Shown here: one piece after another, positions 1 to 6,146 of the stretch
How the letters are laid out: each line of letters starts with the position of its first letter
Numbering within the stretch: the first letter of the stretch is position 1
Assembly (NCBI GenBank): GCA_964551975.1
Contig: CAZKFI010000058.1
Coordinates: forward strand, 1-16,246
DNA length: 16,246 nt
Source of the DNA: REEB426 sp964551975
GTDB lineage: Bacteria > Actinomycetota > Actinomycetes > S36-B12
Direction: 5' to 3'
Notes under the pieces: generated by a model
Seen by the model: only the letters and a program-made list of their open reading frames with translations
The model's database searches: none
Told to the model about the DNA's origin: nothing
Translations under genes and position numbers: made by a program

Positions 1-2
1 AG

Positions 3-131
3 GCGAAGACCTCGTGGAAGGTGCCGAGTAGTTGGCCGAAGGGCACCACGTCGGTTAATGCCCTGTTCACCCCCGCTACGGGCAGCTCCTATGTGGGCGC
101 CAACGTCAAGGCCACGATCAAGATCAAATAG
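3..131 (+). CDS. 3' end of a secreted/surface protein (partial)
   Basis: An open frame enters from the left edge and ends at TAG 129-131, giving 42 visible C-terminal residues. The tail has the alternating pattern of an Ig-like beta-sandwich end: an A-L-F-T-P-A-T-G-S-S-Y-V-G-A stretch, then V-K-A-T-I-K-I-K at the terminus. The 'FTP...Y' followed by alternating T/I/K strands is what bacterial Ig-like (Big_3-type) repeats of cell-surface proteins look like; that family call is an inference from a short tail. The frame is followed 22 nt later by a long perfect hairpin, as expected for a gene end. The start and all upstream domains are outside the window. Confidence 0.6.
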   Translation, partial: AKTSWKVPSSWPKGTTSVNALFTPATGSSYVGANVKATIKIK

Positions 132-153
132 GCCAAGGCAACGCACGACGCAA

Positions 154-199
154 CGAATACTGAAGGGGCCGGCGACACTGCCGGCCCCTTCAGTATTCG
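154..199. terminator. Perfect 20-bp hairpin, bidirectional terminator
   Basis: Arms 154-173 and 180-199 are exact reverse complements (20 bp) around the 6-nt loop GACACT. It lies between the end of the left-edge gene (+) and the end of glutathione peroxidase (-), so it can serve both. Neither strand shows a U-tract after the stem, so it is a stem-only terminator of the kind common in actinobacteria. It sits 22 nt after one stop codon and 24 nt after the other. Confidence 0.85.
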
Positions 200-223
200 G
201 CTCACTCGTTCAGTTCTTACCCC

Positions 224-730
224 TCAGCCGGCCGACTCGGCCAGCGCAACTTTGATATCGGGTACCAATTCGTCAGGACTCGCCTTCGGCGCGAAGCGCT
301 GCACAGTCTTGCCATCAGGGTGCACGAGGAACTTGGTGAAGTTCCACTTGATGGTCGACCCGAGCAACCCTCCTGCGCGCTCCTTGCACCAAGCGAAGAC
401 CGGGTGGGTGTTCTTTCCATTCACGTCGATCTTGGTTGAAATCGGGAAGGTGACCCCGTAGTTCACGGAGCAGAACTGCTCGATCTGCGCGTCATCACCC
501 GGCTCCTGATGCGCGAACTGATCACACGGAAAACCCAGAACAACTAGACCCTGCGGCCCGAACTCCTCGTGGAGACGCTGTAGCCCCTCATACTGCGGTG
601 TAAAACCACACTTGCTTGCAGTGTTGACGATGAGAACGGGACGACCGGCAAACTCTTGCAGCGACACGGTCTTGCCGTGGTTATCGGTAAAGGCGAGGTC
701 TGTGAAGCTGCTCTCTGGTTTGGGGCTCAT
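224..730 (-). CDS. Glutathione peroxidase family (thioredoxin-type, Cys)
   Basis: The protein is 168 aa and should reduce H2O2 and organic or lipid hydroperoxides in the cytoplasm. The family signatures are all present: N-T-A-S-K-C-G-F-T-P with peroxidatic C41 (a TGT codon, not selenocysteine), L-G-F-P-C-D-Q-F followed by Q-E-P-G (Q75), and K-W-N-F-T-K-F (W129, N130). These match the Cys-Gln-Trp-Asn tetrad. C87 in Q-F-C-S-V-N-Y-G sits where the resolving Cys of thioredoxin-dependent members lies, so thioredoxin is the likelier reductant. The ATG at 730 is chosen over a start 17 codons upstream because GGGAG lies 9 nt before it and family homology starts here. It is divergent from pirin across a shared operator-like palindrome; a TANNNT -10 (TAGCAT on the minus strand, 780-785) would give a leader of about 43 nt. 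Confidence 0.93.
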   Translation of the reverse strand: MSPKPESSFTDLAFTDNHGKTVSLQEFAGRPVLIVNTASKCGFTPQYEGLQRLHEEFGPQGLVVLGFPCDQFAHQEPGDDAQIEQFCSVNYGVTFPISTKIDVNGKNTHPVFAWCKERAGGLLGSTIKWNFTKFLVHPDGKTVQRFAPKASPDELVPDIKVALAESAG

Positions 731-783
731 ACGGTGATGCTCCCATGAGTGGTGTTGCCCGGCATGCGCAGTTGCCAGCATGC

Positions 784-801
784 TAGTTGAAGGTTAAACT
801 A
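784..801. promoter_or_regulatory. Operator-like palindrome between gpx and pirin
   Basis: TAGTTGA-AGGT-TAAACTA has 7-bp arms with one mismatch around a 4-nt spacer. It is the same 18-bp architecture as the perfect copy at 5190-5207. Its right arm contains the putative -10 of pirin (TAAACT 795-800), and its left arm overlaps the putative minus-strand -10 of glutathione peroxidase (780-785). A bound repressor would therefore cover both promoters. Size and symmetry fit MarR-family operators; the protein is an inference and no regulator gene is in the window. Confidence 0.65.
795..800 (+). promoter_or_regulatory. Leaderless -10 element of pirin
   Basis: TAAACT matches the actinobacterial TANNNT -10 and is followed after exactly 6 nt by the ATG at 807. 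There is no Shine-Dalgarno between them, so transcription probably starts at the start codon. The element lies inside the operator-like palindrome. Confidence 0.5.
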
Positions 802-806
802 CCGAC

Positions 807-1778
807 ATGCCAGCAATCACCGCTGACCCGTTGACCCTGCCACGCCTGGATTTGGCCACGGCGGCCGCTCCACGCCGAGTCAAGGTCGTTACCTCGGCAC
901 CGCAGGGACTTGAGGGTGAAGGTTTCCCGGTGCGCCGAGCATTCGCCGGCATCGACCCGGCCGACCTGGATCCGTTCATTCACATGGACCAGATGGGTGA
1001 GGTGGAGTACGCGCCGGGTGAACCCAAGGGCACTCCCTGGCATCCCCACCGCGGCTTCGAAACCTTCACGTACCTCATCGATGGGCAGTTCCTGCATCAG
1101 GATTCGCACGGGGGTGGCGGGACCATCCTGGATGGCGGTACCCAGTACATGACCGCCGGGGACGGCATCTTGCACATTGAGACACCGCCGGAACACCTCG
1201 TGGAATCCGGGGGGTTATTCCACGGCATTCAACTGTGGATCAACCTGCCGCGTGCCAAGAAGCGGATTGATCCGCAGTACCAGGACTTGCAGGGGCAGGA
1301 CAGTGCGCTCGTCACCAGTGCGGACGGAGGTGCGATTGTGCGCGTGCTCGCCGGCGAGATCGGGGGTCACCGCGGTCCAGGCATTTCCCACACGCCGCTG
1401 GCTATCGCGCATGTGACACTGGCCCCCGGGGCTCGTATCGATATTCCCTGGCGTCAGGACTTCAACGCCTTGGTCTACGCACTCAGCGGATTCGGAACTT
1501 TGGGCGCGGAGCAGCATCCATTCCGAACTGGGCAAACTGCCGTGCTCGTCGAAGGTGACACGCTGCGTATTCAGGCCTCACCGAGTCAGGAATCTCGGTC
1601 ACCAAACATGGAACTCTTCATCATCGGCGGCATCCCGCTACGTGAACCGGTATTTCAGTACGGGCCCTTCGTCATGTCGACGAAAGCCGAGGTCATTGAG
1701 GCATTTGAGGACTTCCAGGCCGGCCGGTTTGGACAGATTCCGAGCAACGCCATACAGCCACACCGACCGCGCGGGTAG
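807..1778 (+). CDS. Pirin family protein (cupin, quercetinase-like)
   Basis: The protein is 323 aa, slightly longer than typical pirins (about 230-300). It is a bicupin. The N-terminal cupin keeps the metal site: W-H-P-H-R-G-F-E-T gives H79 and H81, and I-L-H-I-E-T-P gives H123 and E125, corresponding to the His-His-His-Glu set of human pirin. Other family blocks are D-P-F-I-H-M-D-Q-M near 55-63 and G-G-T-Q-Y-M-T-A-G-D-G near 110-120. Bacterial pirins include quercetin 2,3-dioxygenases and redox or stress-linked proteins; the substrate here cannot be told. The ATG at 807 lacks a ribosome binding site and follows a TANNNT -10 by 6 nt, so the gene looks leaderless and directly under the operator. 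Being paired with a peroxidase supports a stress role. Confidence 0.93.
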   Translation: MPAITADPLTLPRLDLATAAAPRRVKVVTSAPQGLEGEGFPVRRAFAGIDPADLDPFIHMDQMGEVEYAPGEPKGTPWHPHRGFETFTYLIDGQFLHQDSHGGGGTILDGGTQYMTAGDGILHIETPPEHLVESGGLFHGIQLWINLPRAKKRIDPQYQDLQGQDSALVTSADGGAIVRVLAGEIGGHRGPGISHTPLAIAHVTLAPGARIDIPWRQDFNALVYALSGFGTLGAEQHPFRTGQTAVLVEGDTLRIQASPSQESRSPNMELFIIGGIPLREPVFQYGPFVMSTKAEVIEAFEDFQAGRFGQIPSNAIQPHRPRG

Positions 1779-1809
1779 CCGGCGAAGCTCCACCGCGTGA
1801 GTACTCGGT

Positions 1810-1835
1810 ACCGGTCAACCGGAGCCTTGACCGGT
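1810..1835. terminator. Inverted repeat after pirin, possible terminator
   Basis: Arms ACCGGTCAA (1810-1818) and TTGACCGGT (1827-1835) pair perfectly over 9 bp around an 8-nt loop. They start 32 nt after the pirin stop. Further CCGG-containing segments follow to 1845 and could form a competing stem. There is no U-tract. It could instead be an operator for the downstream small secreted protein gene. Confidence 0.4.
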
Positions 1836-1856
1836 CATGGCCGGTTCGTGACCCCG

Positions 1857-1862
1857 TTGACA
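1857..1862 (+). promoter_or_regulatory. Possible -35 box for the small secreted protein gene
   Basis: An exact TTGACA lies 88 nt before the start at 1951, but no clear -10 is seen at 16-18 nt spacing, so the promoter call is weak. The 172-nt gap 1779-1950 holds only this, the inverted repeat at 1810-1835 and the ribosome binding site GGAGG at 1942-1946. Confidence 0.25.
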
Positions 1863-1950
1863 GGGTTCGCCGACGAATCAAGCACAGATTTCCTTGACGG
1901 TGGTGCCACCGGCGCGCAATGAGATCGCGCCACAGGCACCCGGAGGAAAC

Positions 1951-2334
1951 ATGCGAATGATGAAGCGCGGCACCATCGGACTGGTGGTTGCCACCGGTTT
2001 GTTGGCCGGAGCAGGAACGGCCTTTGCGTTGGAGGCCTTGAACGTCGATATACCAATTCTGCCGGCAGTGGGCGAAGCTTCAGCTCGTGCCTGTGATTCC
2101 GACGGAGTCGCTACGGCATTTGCGTACGGCAACTCCAGCAACAAGGGCATCAAGGTCGTCAGCGCAACCGTCTCCGATATCGCCGCCGACTGCAAGTCAG
2201 CAAGGGTGGAATTCGTCCTCGGCACCAACGTCGTGACCGCCTTCAGTGGCACGGTGACGGGCGGTAGTTCGGTCATTGCTACCAACATCTTCACCAATGA
2301 GTTCGACAGTGTTCGAGTGACGGTTCAGCCGTAG
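1951..2334 (+). CDS. Small secreted protein, unknown function
   Basis: The product is 127 aa with a classical Sec signal peptide: M-R-M-M-K-R, then a hydrophobic core G-T-I-G-L-V-V-A-T-G-L-L-A-G, and a likely cleavage after A-F-A at residue 26. The mature part of about 100 aa is beta-rich, with Ser/Thr/Val alternation and two cysteines (C48 in A-C-D-S-D-G, C81 in A-D-C-K-S-A) that could form a disulfide. The layout 'C-D-x-D-G-V ... V-V-S-A-T-V-S-x-I-A-x-x-C' recalls small beta-sandwich exported proteins of actinobacteria, but I do not recognise a named family. The ATG at 1951 is favoured by GGAGG 4 nt upstream and by placing the signal peptide at the N terminus; ATGs at 1957 and 1960 are possible. 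It is monocistronic and ends 12 nt before a 23-bp hairpin. Confidence 0.75.
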   Translation: MRMMKRGTIGLVVATGLLAGAGTAFALEALNVDIPILPAVGEASARACDSDGVATAFAYGNSSNKGIKVVSATVSDIAADCKSARVEFVLGTNVVTAFSGTVTGGSSVIATNIFTNEFDSVRVTVQP

Positions 2335-2346
2335 CCTCATCTTGCC

Positions 2347-2395
2347 CACAGATGCGTGTGGGGCCGGCCATCGGCCGGCCCCACACGCATCTGTG
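2347..2395. terminator. Perfect 23-bp hairpin, bidirectional terminator
   Basis: Arms 2347-2369 and 2373-2395 are exact reverse complements (23 bp) around the 3-nt loop ATC, with GGCCGGCC at the loop-proximal end. It lies between the convergent ends of the small secreted protein gene (stop 2334) and the serine protease gene (stop codon 2398-2400 on the minus strand). There is no U-tract, as for the 154-199 hairpin. The stem is unusually long and perfect. Confidence 0.88.
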
Positions 2396-2397
2396 AT

Positions 2398-3993
2398 CTA
2401 GGCAACCTGCAGTGACGAAATACTGCGGTTGAGCCATTCAACGTCGAGATCGGTGTTGTACTGACAGGCCAAGAGCACGTATTTGCCCTGGGCCGGATAG
2501 CTGCGGATCTCGATGTAGAGGTTCATATCGGAACCCTTGCATCCCTGGTAATCCCTGCCGAGATAGCTGAAGTCCCCTGCATCAGTCCACTCATAGTCCG
2601 TCGATTCCTGGCAGGTACTCGTTACCGCACCCAGGCCGTCACCAGCCTCAATGTCCTGCAGGTAGCCTTCCATCTCCTGCTGATCGAGGGTTCCCTCGTA
2701 GAGGTAGTACTCCACGCCGGAAATCGTTCCGTCGAAATACTCATCTAGGTCTGTTGACGCGATAAGTAGACCGACACTGTCACCGGTAGCCTCGACGTTG
2801 AGATCACCCCACGAAGCAGGGATATCAGCGCTGAGGGAGCCGGCGTTGTCGGTGACCGTGACGAATTCCGAACTACCCTCGGCGGACCCACCACCTGTGG
2901 TGTTCTCGTTGCTCAGGGCAGAGATCGCAACCAGCTTCTTCTCCGGGTTGTTGAGTTCGCCCTCCAGTACCTCGCCGGTTCCCGGCCGCAGCACCTGGAT
3001 CTTGATCGGCTTGTCGGTGCCCTTCGTACGAAGTACATCGCAGTAACCAGCCTTGGTCGCACCAACGGACTCCACATCCTTGGCTTTGACGACATCGCGG
3101 CCCTCCAATTGCAGGACGATGTCTCCCGGCTCCACACCTGCATTGCTTGCCGGACTCCCGGAACGCACCCCATAGACCCACACACCTGCTACCCCGGTAT
3201 CCGGGTTGTAGAACGACTCACCATTGATGCCGATTGAGTCCTGATCCTGACCCTTGGCCAGAACATCGACGATGGTCTTCGCCAGCGTCCCGGGGATGGC
3301 AAAGAACTGCTCGGTGCCGGTACCAGGGTCGAAGCCGGCATAGTTCACTCCGACAACCCGCCCGTCTTCGGTGATCAAAGGACCACCGGAGTTTCCGGGC
3401 TGGATTTGCGCTGTGTGCTGAAGAGTGAAATCAAGGCTCGCCCACGAAGTATCCCCGTCGGCCTTTTCCTTGGCGATAGATCCGTCCACGATCGTGTACT
3501 GCGGATCTCCCAATGGGAAGCCCGCCGCCCAGACGTTGGTGGCCGCCTTGACGGCATCTGCAGCCCAACCGAGGAACGGAAATGAATCACCGTTGAGGTC
3601 GATCACCGCAAGGTCGTTGCACTCCGAGACACCAAGGATCTTGGCATTGATGGGGTCTGTTGCACCCCCCACGTACACGTCGATTGATCCAGCACCCTCG
3701 ACAACGTGGGCGTTGGTTACAGCCAGGCCTGAGGGGTCGATGATGAATCCGCTGCCACTACCGGCTTCTTGAACCATCTCGCCGGTGTCCGGGGAGGCGT
3801 ACGAGCCGTCGGCGACGATCTGAATGACCGCTGGCTGGGCGTCGAGGTGCGATCCGATGGCACCGTCGGATGGTTGCGCTGAGGACGCAGTCGCGTCACC
3901 GCCACCGGAGGAGCAGGCAGCGACAGCACCCAGAATCAGGGCTAGGCCGGCCGACTGCGCGATAAACCAGGTACGGGCATGTGGTCGTCTCAT
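2398..3993 (-). CDS. Lipoprotein trypsin-like serine protease with PDZ domain
   Basis: The protein is 531 aa. It has a type II signal peptide with lipobox V-A-A-C, so it should be anchored on the outside of the membrane at C27, followed by a Ser/Gly-rich linker. The S1C (DegP/HtrA-like) protease domain spans roughly 50-250, with H96 (T-N-A-H-V-V), D127 (C-N-D-L-A-V) and S202 (Q-P-G-N-S-G-G-P), so the triad is intact. A PDZ domain covers about 262-345 (G-S-P-A-S-N-A-G-V-E-P-G-D). The C-terminal ~155 residues after a Gly/Ser linker (365-375) form an extra domain with three cysteines (C461, C485, C510) that I cannot name. A likely role is extracytoplasmic protein quality control or signalling. 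The ATG at 3993 is chosen because the signal peptide starts there; upstream in-frame sequence is low-complexity read-through. It has no ribosome binding site and a TACCCT element 6 nt upstream, so it is probably leaderless. Confidence 0.92.
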   Translation of the reverse strand: MRRPHARTWFIAQSAGLALILGAVAACSSGGGDATASSAQPSDGAIGSHLDAQPAVIQIVADGSYASPDTGEMVQEAGSGSGFIIDPSGLAVTNAHVVEGAGSIDVYVGGATDPINAKILGVSECNDLAVIDLNGDSFPFLGWAADAVKAATNVWAAGFPLGDPQYTIVDGSIAKEKADGDTSWASLDFTLQHTAQIQPGNSGGPLITEDGRVVGVNYAGFDPGTGTEQFFAIPGTLAKTIVDVLAKGQDQDSIGINGESFYNPDTGVAGVWVYGVRSGSPASNAGVEPGDIVLQLEGRDVVKAKDVESVGATKAGYCDVLRTKGTDKPIKIQVLRPGTGEVLEGELNNPEKKLVAISALSNENTTGGGSAEGSSEFVTVTDNAGSLSADIPASWGDLNVEATGDSVGLLIASTDLDEYFDGTISGVEYYLYEGTLDQQEMEGYLQDIEAGDGLGAVTSTCQESTDYEWTDAGDFSYLGRDYQGCKGSDMNLYIEIRSYPAQGKYVLLACQYNTDLDVEWLNRSISSLQVA

Positions 3994-3999
3994 GCCGGC

Positions 4000-4005
4000 A
4001 GGGTA
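4000..4005 (-). promoter_or_regulatory. Leaderless -10 element of the serine protease
   Basis: On the minus strand TACCCT (TANNNT) is followed by 6 nt (GCCGGC) and the ATG at 3993. No Shine-Dalgarno is present. This decides the start codon and suggests the protease has its own promoter despite the same-strand gene upstream. Confidence 0.5.
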
Positions 4006-4054
4006 GCCCCAAATAACCTCGGAATGTGGCCCGATCCGGTGACAGGATCTGCCG

Positions 4055-4312
4055 TTATCTGGATGCGAGCAGTGCAACGACCACGATGAGGATCGATAGT
4101 CCGGCCGCGGCCGCAAGGAAGATGCTCCGGCGGCGGCGTGCTCGATATACCGGCTTGCCGGTTCCGGAGGCGATCTCACCGGCCCGCTCGAGTCGGTCAT
4201 TCGCCTGAGCAATACGCCGCGCCTTGGCCAGTCGCTCATCCGCACTGGGCTCACGGCGACCGGCGTTGATGAATTCTTTGTCGAAGATCGGGTCATCCCC
4301 CGACTCACTCAT
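4055..4312 (-). CDS. Small single-pass membrane protein, unknown function
   Basis: The product is 85 aa. The N-terminal ~60 residues are charged and probably cytoplasmic (D-D-P-I-F-D-K-E-F-I, then a basic helix rich in Arg/Ala/Glu with A-D-E-R-L-A-K-A-R-R). An R-A-R-R-R-R stop-transfer cluster comes next, then a terminal TM helix of about 20 residues (F-L-A-A-A-A-G-L-S-I-L-I-V-V-V-A-L-L-A) and a final S-R: a tail-anchored layout. ATG 4312 is chosen; a GTG two codons earlier (4318) is equally possible and would fit a leaderless start with CACAAT as -10. It lies between DUF554 and the protease, all on the minus strand with gaps of 61 and 85 nt. No family is recognised. Confidence 0.7.
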   Translation of the reverse strand: MSESGDDPIFDKEFINAGRREPSADERLAKARRIAQANDRLERAGEIASGTGKPVYRARRRRSIFLAAAAGLSILIVVVALLASR

Positions 4313-4397
4313 CGTCACGTTACTTATTGTGTCCTATTGAAACGTCAGCCTTCTACGCAATTTCCTCGTGGTGGGTTCGGCCTGAGGGTCCGGCGCA

Positions 4398-5165
4398 CTA
4401 ACGCAATAGCTGGACGAGCGCGGTGAGGATTGGCGCGACCACTAGCGCGGGCAGCATGTCCCCAACGGGCACGGCCTTGATGCGCAACAGCCGCAGTCCC
4501 ACGCCTATCAGCAGCACTCCCCCGGTTGCCGTGATCGACGAGATCAGAGCCACGGCGAGGAAGGAACCCAACAGGGCGCCCAGGATGGTGAACAACCCCT
4601 GGACAACACCGACAGACAATGCCGAGGCGGCCACCCCCCAGCCCAGTGAGGCTGCGAACGCCAGCGAGGCGAAGCCGTCCAGCGTTGACTTCAAGGCCAG
4701 CTGCTCAATGCCCCGCCCCAGCCCGTCGGAGAGCGAACCCAAGATTGCCAGCGGTCCGATACAAAAAACGAGGGACGCATCGACGAAGCCCTCAACGAAT
4801 CGACCCCGCCCGGAGTCGTCCGGTGCAGCAGTTTCAGCTGAACCGGCAGACCGTCGCACGAGTGTGCGCTGTAGCCATCCTCCGAACTGCTCCAGCCGGT
4901 GCTCGATGTTGAGTAGGGAGCCCACGATGCCGCCGATGAGCAGGGCACCGAGGACCACCAGAAGCGGCGCCCCGGCGGCCTCTTGGAACGGATCGTCGAG
5001 CAGCGCCACGACATTGAGGGCACCGATGACCAGGGTGACTAGGCCCAGGGCATCGGTCACGGTCCCCCGTGTTCGCTCAGGAAGGCGATGGCCGATGAGC
5101 ACGCCGAGTGCAGATCCGATGAGGATCGCGACAACATTGAGCAGGGTGCCCAGGCCGGTGAACAT
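4398..5165 (-). CDS. DUF554 family membrane protein (YqgA-like)
   Basis: The protein is 255 aa with about seven hydrophobic segments. DUF554 landmarks are clear: N-terminal G-T-L-L-N-V-V-A-I-L-I-G-S-A-L-G; E-G-F-V-D-A-S-L-V-F-C-I-G-P-L-A-I-L-G-S near 125-144; K-S-T-L-D-G-F-A-S-L-A-F near 159-170; and T-G-G-V-L-L-I-G-V-G-L-R-L-L near 214-227. The family is a putative transporter of unknown substrate. ATG 5165 begins the family homology; GGGAGG lies 12 nt upstream, a long spacing. In-frame extension to 5204 would run through the operator palindrome and is unlikely. It is divergent from the DODA dioxygenase across that operator, with a TATATC -10 candidate next to it on this strand. Confidence 0.9.
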   Translation of the reverse strand: MFTGLGTLLNVVAILIGSALGVLIGHRLPERTRGTVTDALGLVTLVIGALNVVALLDDPFQEAAGAPLLVVLGALLIGGIVGSLLNIEHRLEQFGGWLQRTLVRRSAGSAETAAPDDSGRGRFVEGFVDASLVFCIGPLAILGSLSDGLGRGIEQLALKSTLDGFASLAFAASLGWGVAASALSVGVVQGLFTILGALLGSFLAVALISSITATGGVLLIGVGLRLLRIKAVPVGDMLPALVVAPILTALVQLLR

Positions 5166-5189
5166 GGGCTGATCATTCCTCCCGTGATA

Positions 5190-5207
5190 TAGTTGAACTC
5201 TCAACTA
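5190..5207. promoter_or_regulatory. Perfect operator-like palindrome TAGTTGAACTCTCAACTA
   Basis: The 7-bp arms TAGTTGA (5190-5196) and TCAACTA (5201-5207) are exact reverse complements around ACTC. The site is 25 nt before the DUF554 start (-) and 17 nt before the DODA start (+), so it would control one or both promoters. The same motif, with one mismatch, lies between glutathione peroxidase and pirin at 784-801. A MarR-family repressor is the most likely ligand by size and symmetry; this is an inference. Confidence 0.75.
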
Positions 5208-5223
5208 CCATCTTGGAGCGCAG

Positions 5224-6096
5224 GTGTTCACGCCCCCAGCAGTCCCCGCCGGTGCGTATGACGCACTGCTCCCGACCCTGCAGGAGCGCAGCCGGTCACA
5301 GGCGCAATGGGCTGCTGATTCCGGACCCCTGCCACCGTTGTTCATTAGCCACGGCGCACCGCCGCTCCTGGACGACACAGCCTGGATGCAGGCCCTGTCC
5401 GATTGGGCCCTGAAGCTCCCCAAACCAAAGGCAATTCTCATCGTGTCAGCACACTGGGAGCAGGCTCCGCTGATGCTGTCTGCGACCGATGCCGCAACAC
5501 CATTGGTCTACGACTTCGGGGGATTCGCACCCCGCTACTACACGCTGCAGTACCCAACGCCGGATGCCCAGGTCTTAGCCGGGCTCGTTGCCTCATGCAT
5601 GCCCGATGGCACCGACCTGTATCAACATCGCAGCCGGGGACTAGACCATGGTGCCTGGGTCCCACTGATGGTGATGTATCCACTTGCGGATGTGCCCGTA
5701 CTGCAGTTAAGCCTGCCCACTTCCGACCCGGCGGCGCTGCTGCACCTGGGCGAACGCCTGAGGCCGCTGCGGGAATCGGGAGTACTCATCATTGGCTCCG
5801 GCTTCATGACCCACGGTCTGCCGTTCCTGACCCCCCGGGCTCTTGCCGGCGAGGTCCCAAGCTGGTCTCGCGAGTTTGACGCCTGGGCTGACGAGGCGCT
5901 GGCCGCAGGCAATGTTGATGCCCTGAGCAACTTCCGCAGCCAGGCCCCCGGCATGCCGTATGCCCACCCGACCGTTGAACACTTCATCCCCATGTTCGTC
6001 ACCCTGGGCGCTGCCCAGAAAGCCGACCAGGCACCGACTCCGGTAATCGACGGTTGGTTCATGGGCCTGTCACGTCGTTCCTTCCAAGCGGCCTAG
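5224..6096 (+). CDS. DODA-type extradiol aromatic ring-opening dioxygenase
   Basis: The protein is 290 aa, class III extradiol (LigB/YgiD-type). It should open catechol-like rings in the cytoplasm using a single metal (zinc or iron). The conserved histidines are H43 (F-I-S-H-G), H77 (S-A-H-W-E), H142 (D-H-G-A-W-V-P-L), H197 (G-S-G-F-M-T-H-G) and H253 (P-T-V-E-H-F-I-P). H43, H77 and H253 match the YgiD metal ligands; H142 and H197 are the conserved pocket histidines. The GTG at 5224 has GGAG 5 nt upstream. Compared with YgiD (about 260-270 aa) there is an extra ~35-residue N-terminal stretch before P-P-L-F-I-S-H-G; no Met lies in it, so GTG is kept. The gene starts 17 nt after the perfect operator, suggesting repression by an aromatic- or quinone-responsive regulator. 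The exact substrate is unknown. Confidence 0.92.
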   Translation: MFTPPAVPAGAYDALLPTLQERSRSQAQWAADSGPLPPLFISHGAPPLLDDTAWMQALSDWALKLPKPKAILIVSAHWEQAPLMLSATDAATPLVYDFGGFAPRYYTLQYPTPDAQVLAGLVASCMPDGTDLYQHRSRGLDHGAWVPLMVMYPLADVPVLQLSLPTSDPAALLHLGERLRPLRESGVLIIGSGFMTHGLPFLTPRALAGEVPSWSREFDAWADEALAAGNVDALSNFRSQAPGMPYAHPTVEHFIPMFVTLGAAQKADQAPTPVIDGWFMGLSRRSFQAA

Positions 6097-6146
6097 TTCA
6101 TCTGACATGCTTGGCTCGACGCATGACGCCGAGCCGCGGAGGAACG

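Noticed and set aside
783..1196. Minus-strand frame opposite the pirin N terminus
   Set aside because: It runs through the operator and the antisense of the conserved HPHRG region; no recognisable protein.
2428..2442. GTTGA-N5-TCAAC, resembling the operator
   Set aside because: It lies inside the protease coding region, lacks the outer TA/TA bases and has a 5-nt rather than 4-nt spacer, so it is probably chance.
4423..5172. Long plus-strand open frame opposite DUF554
   Set aside because: It is Ser/Thr/Pro/Arg-rich with no family resemblance and covers the antisense of a clear DUF554 gene; a GC-rich shadow frame.
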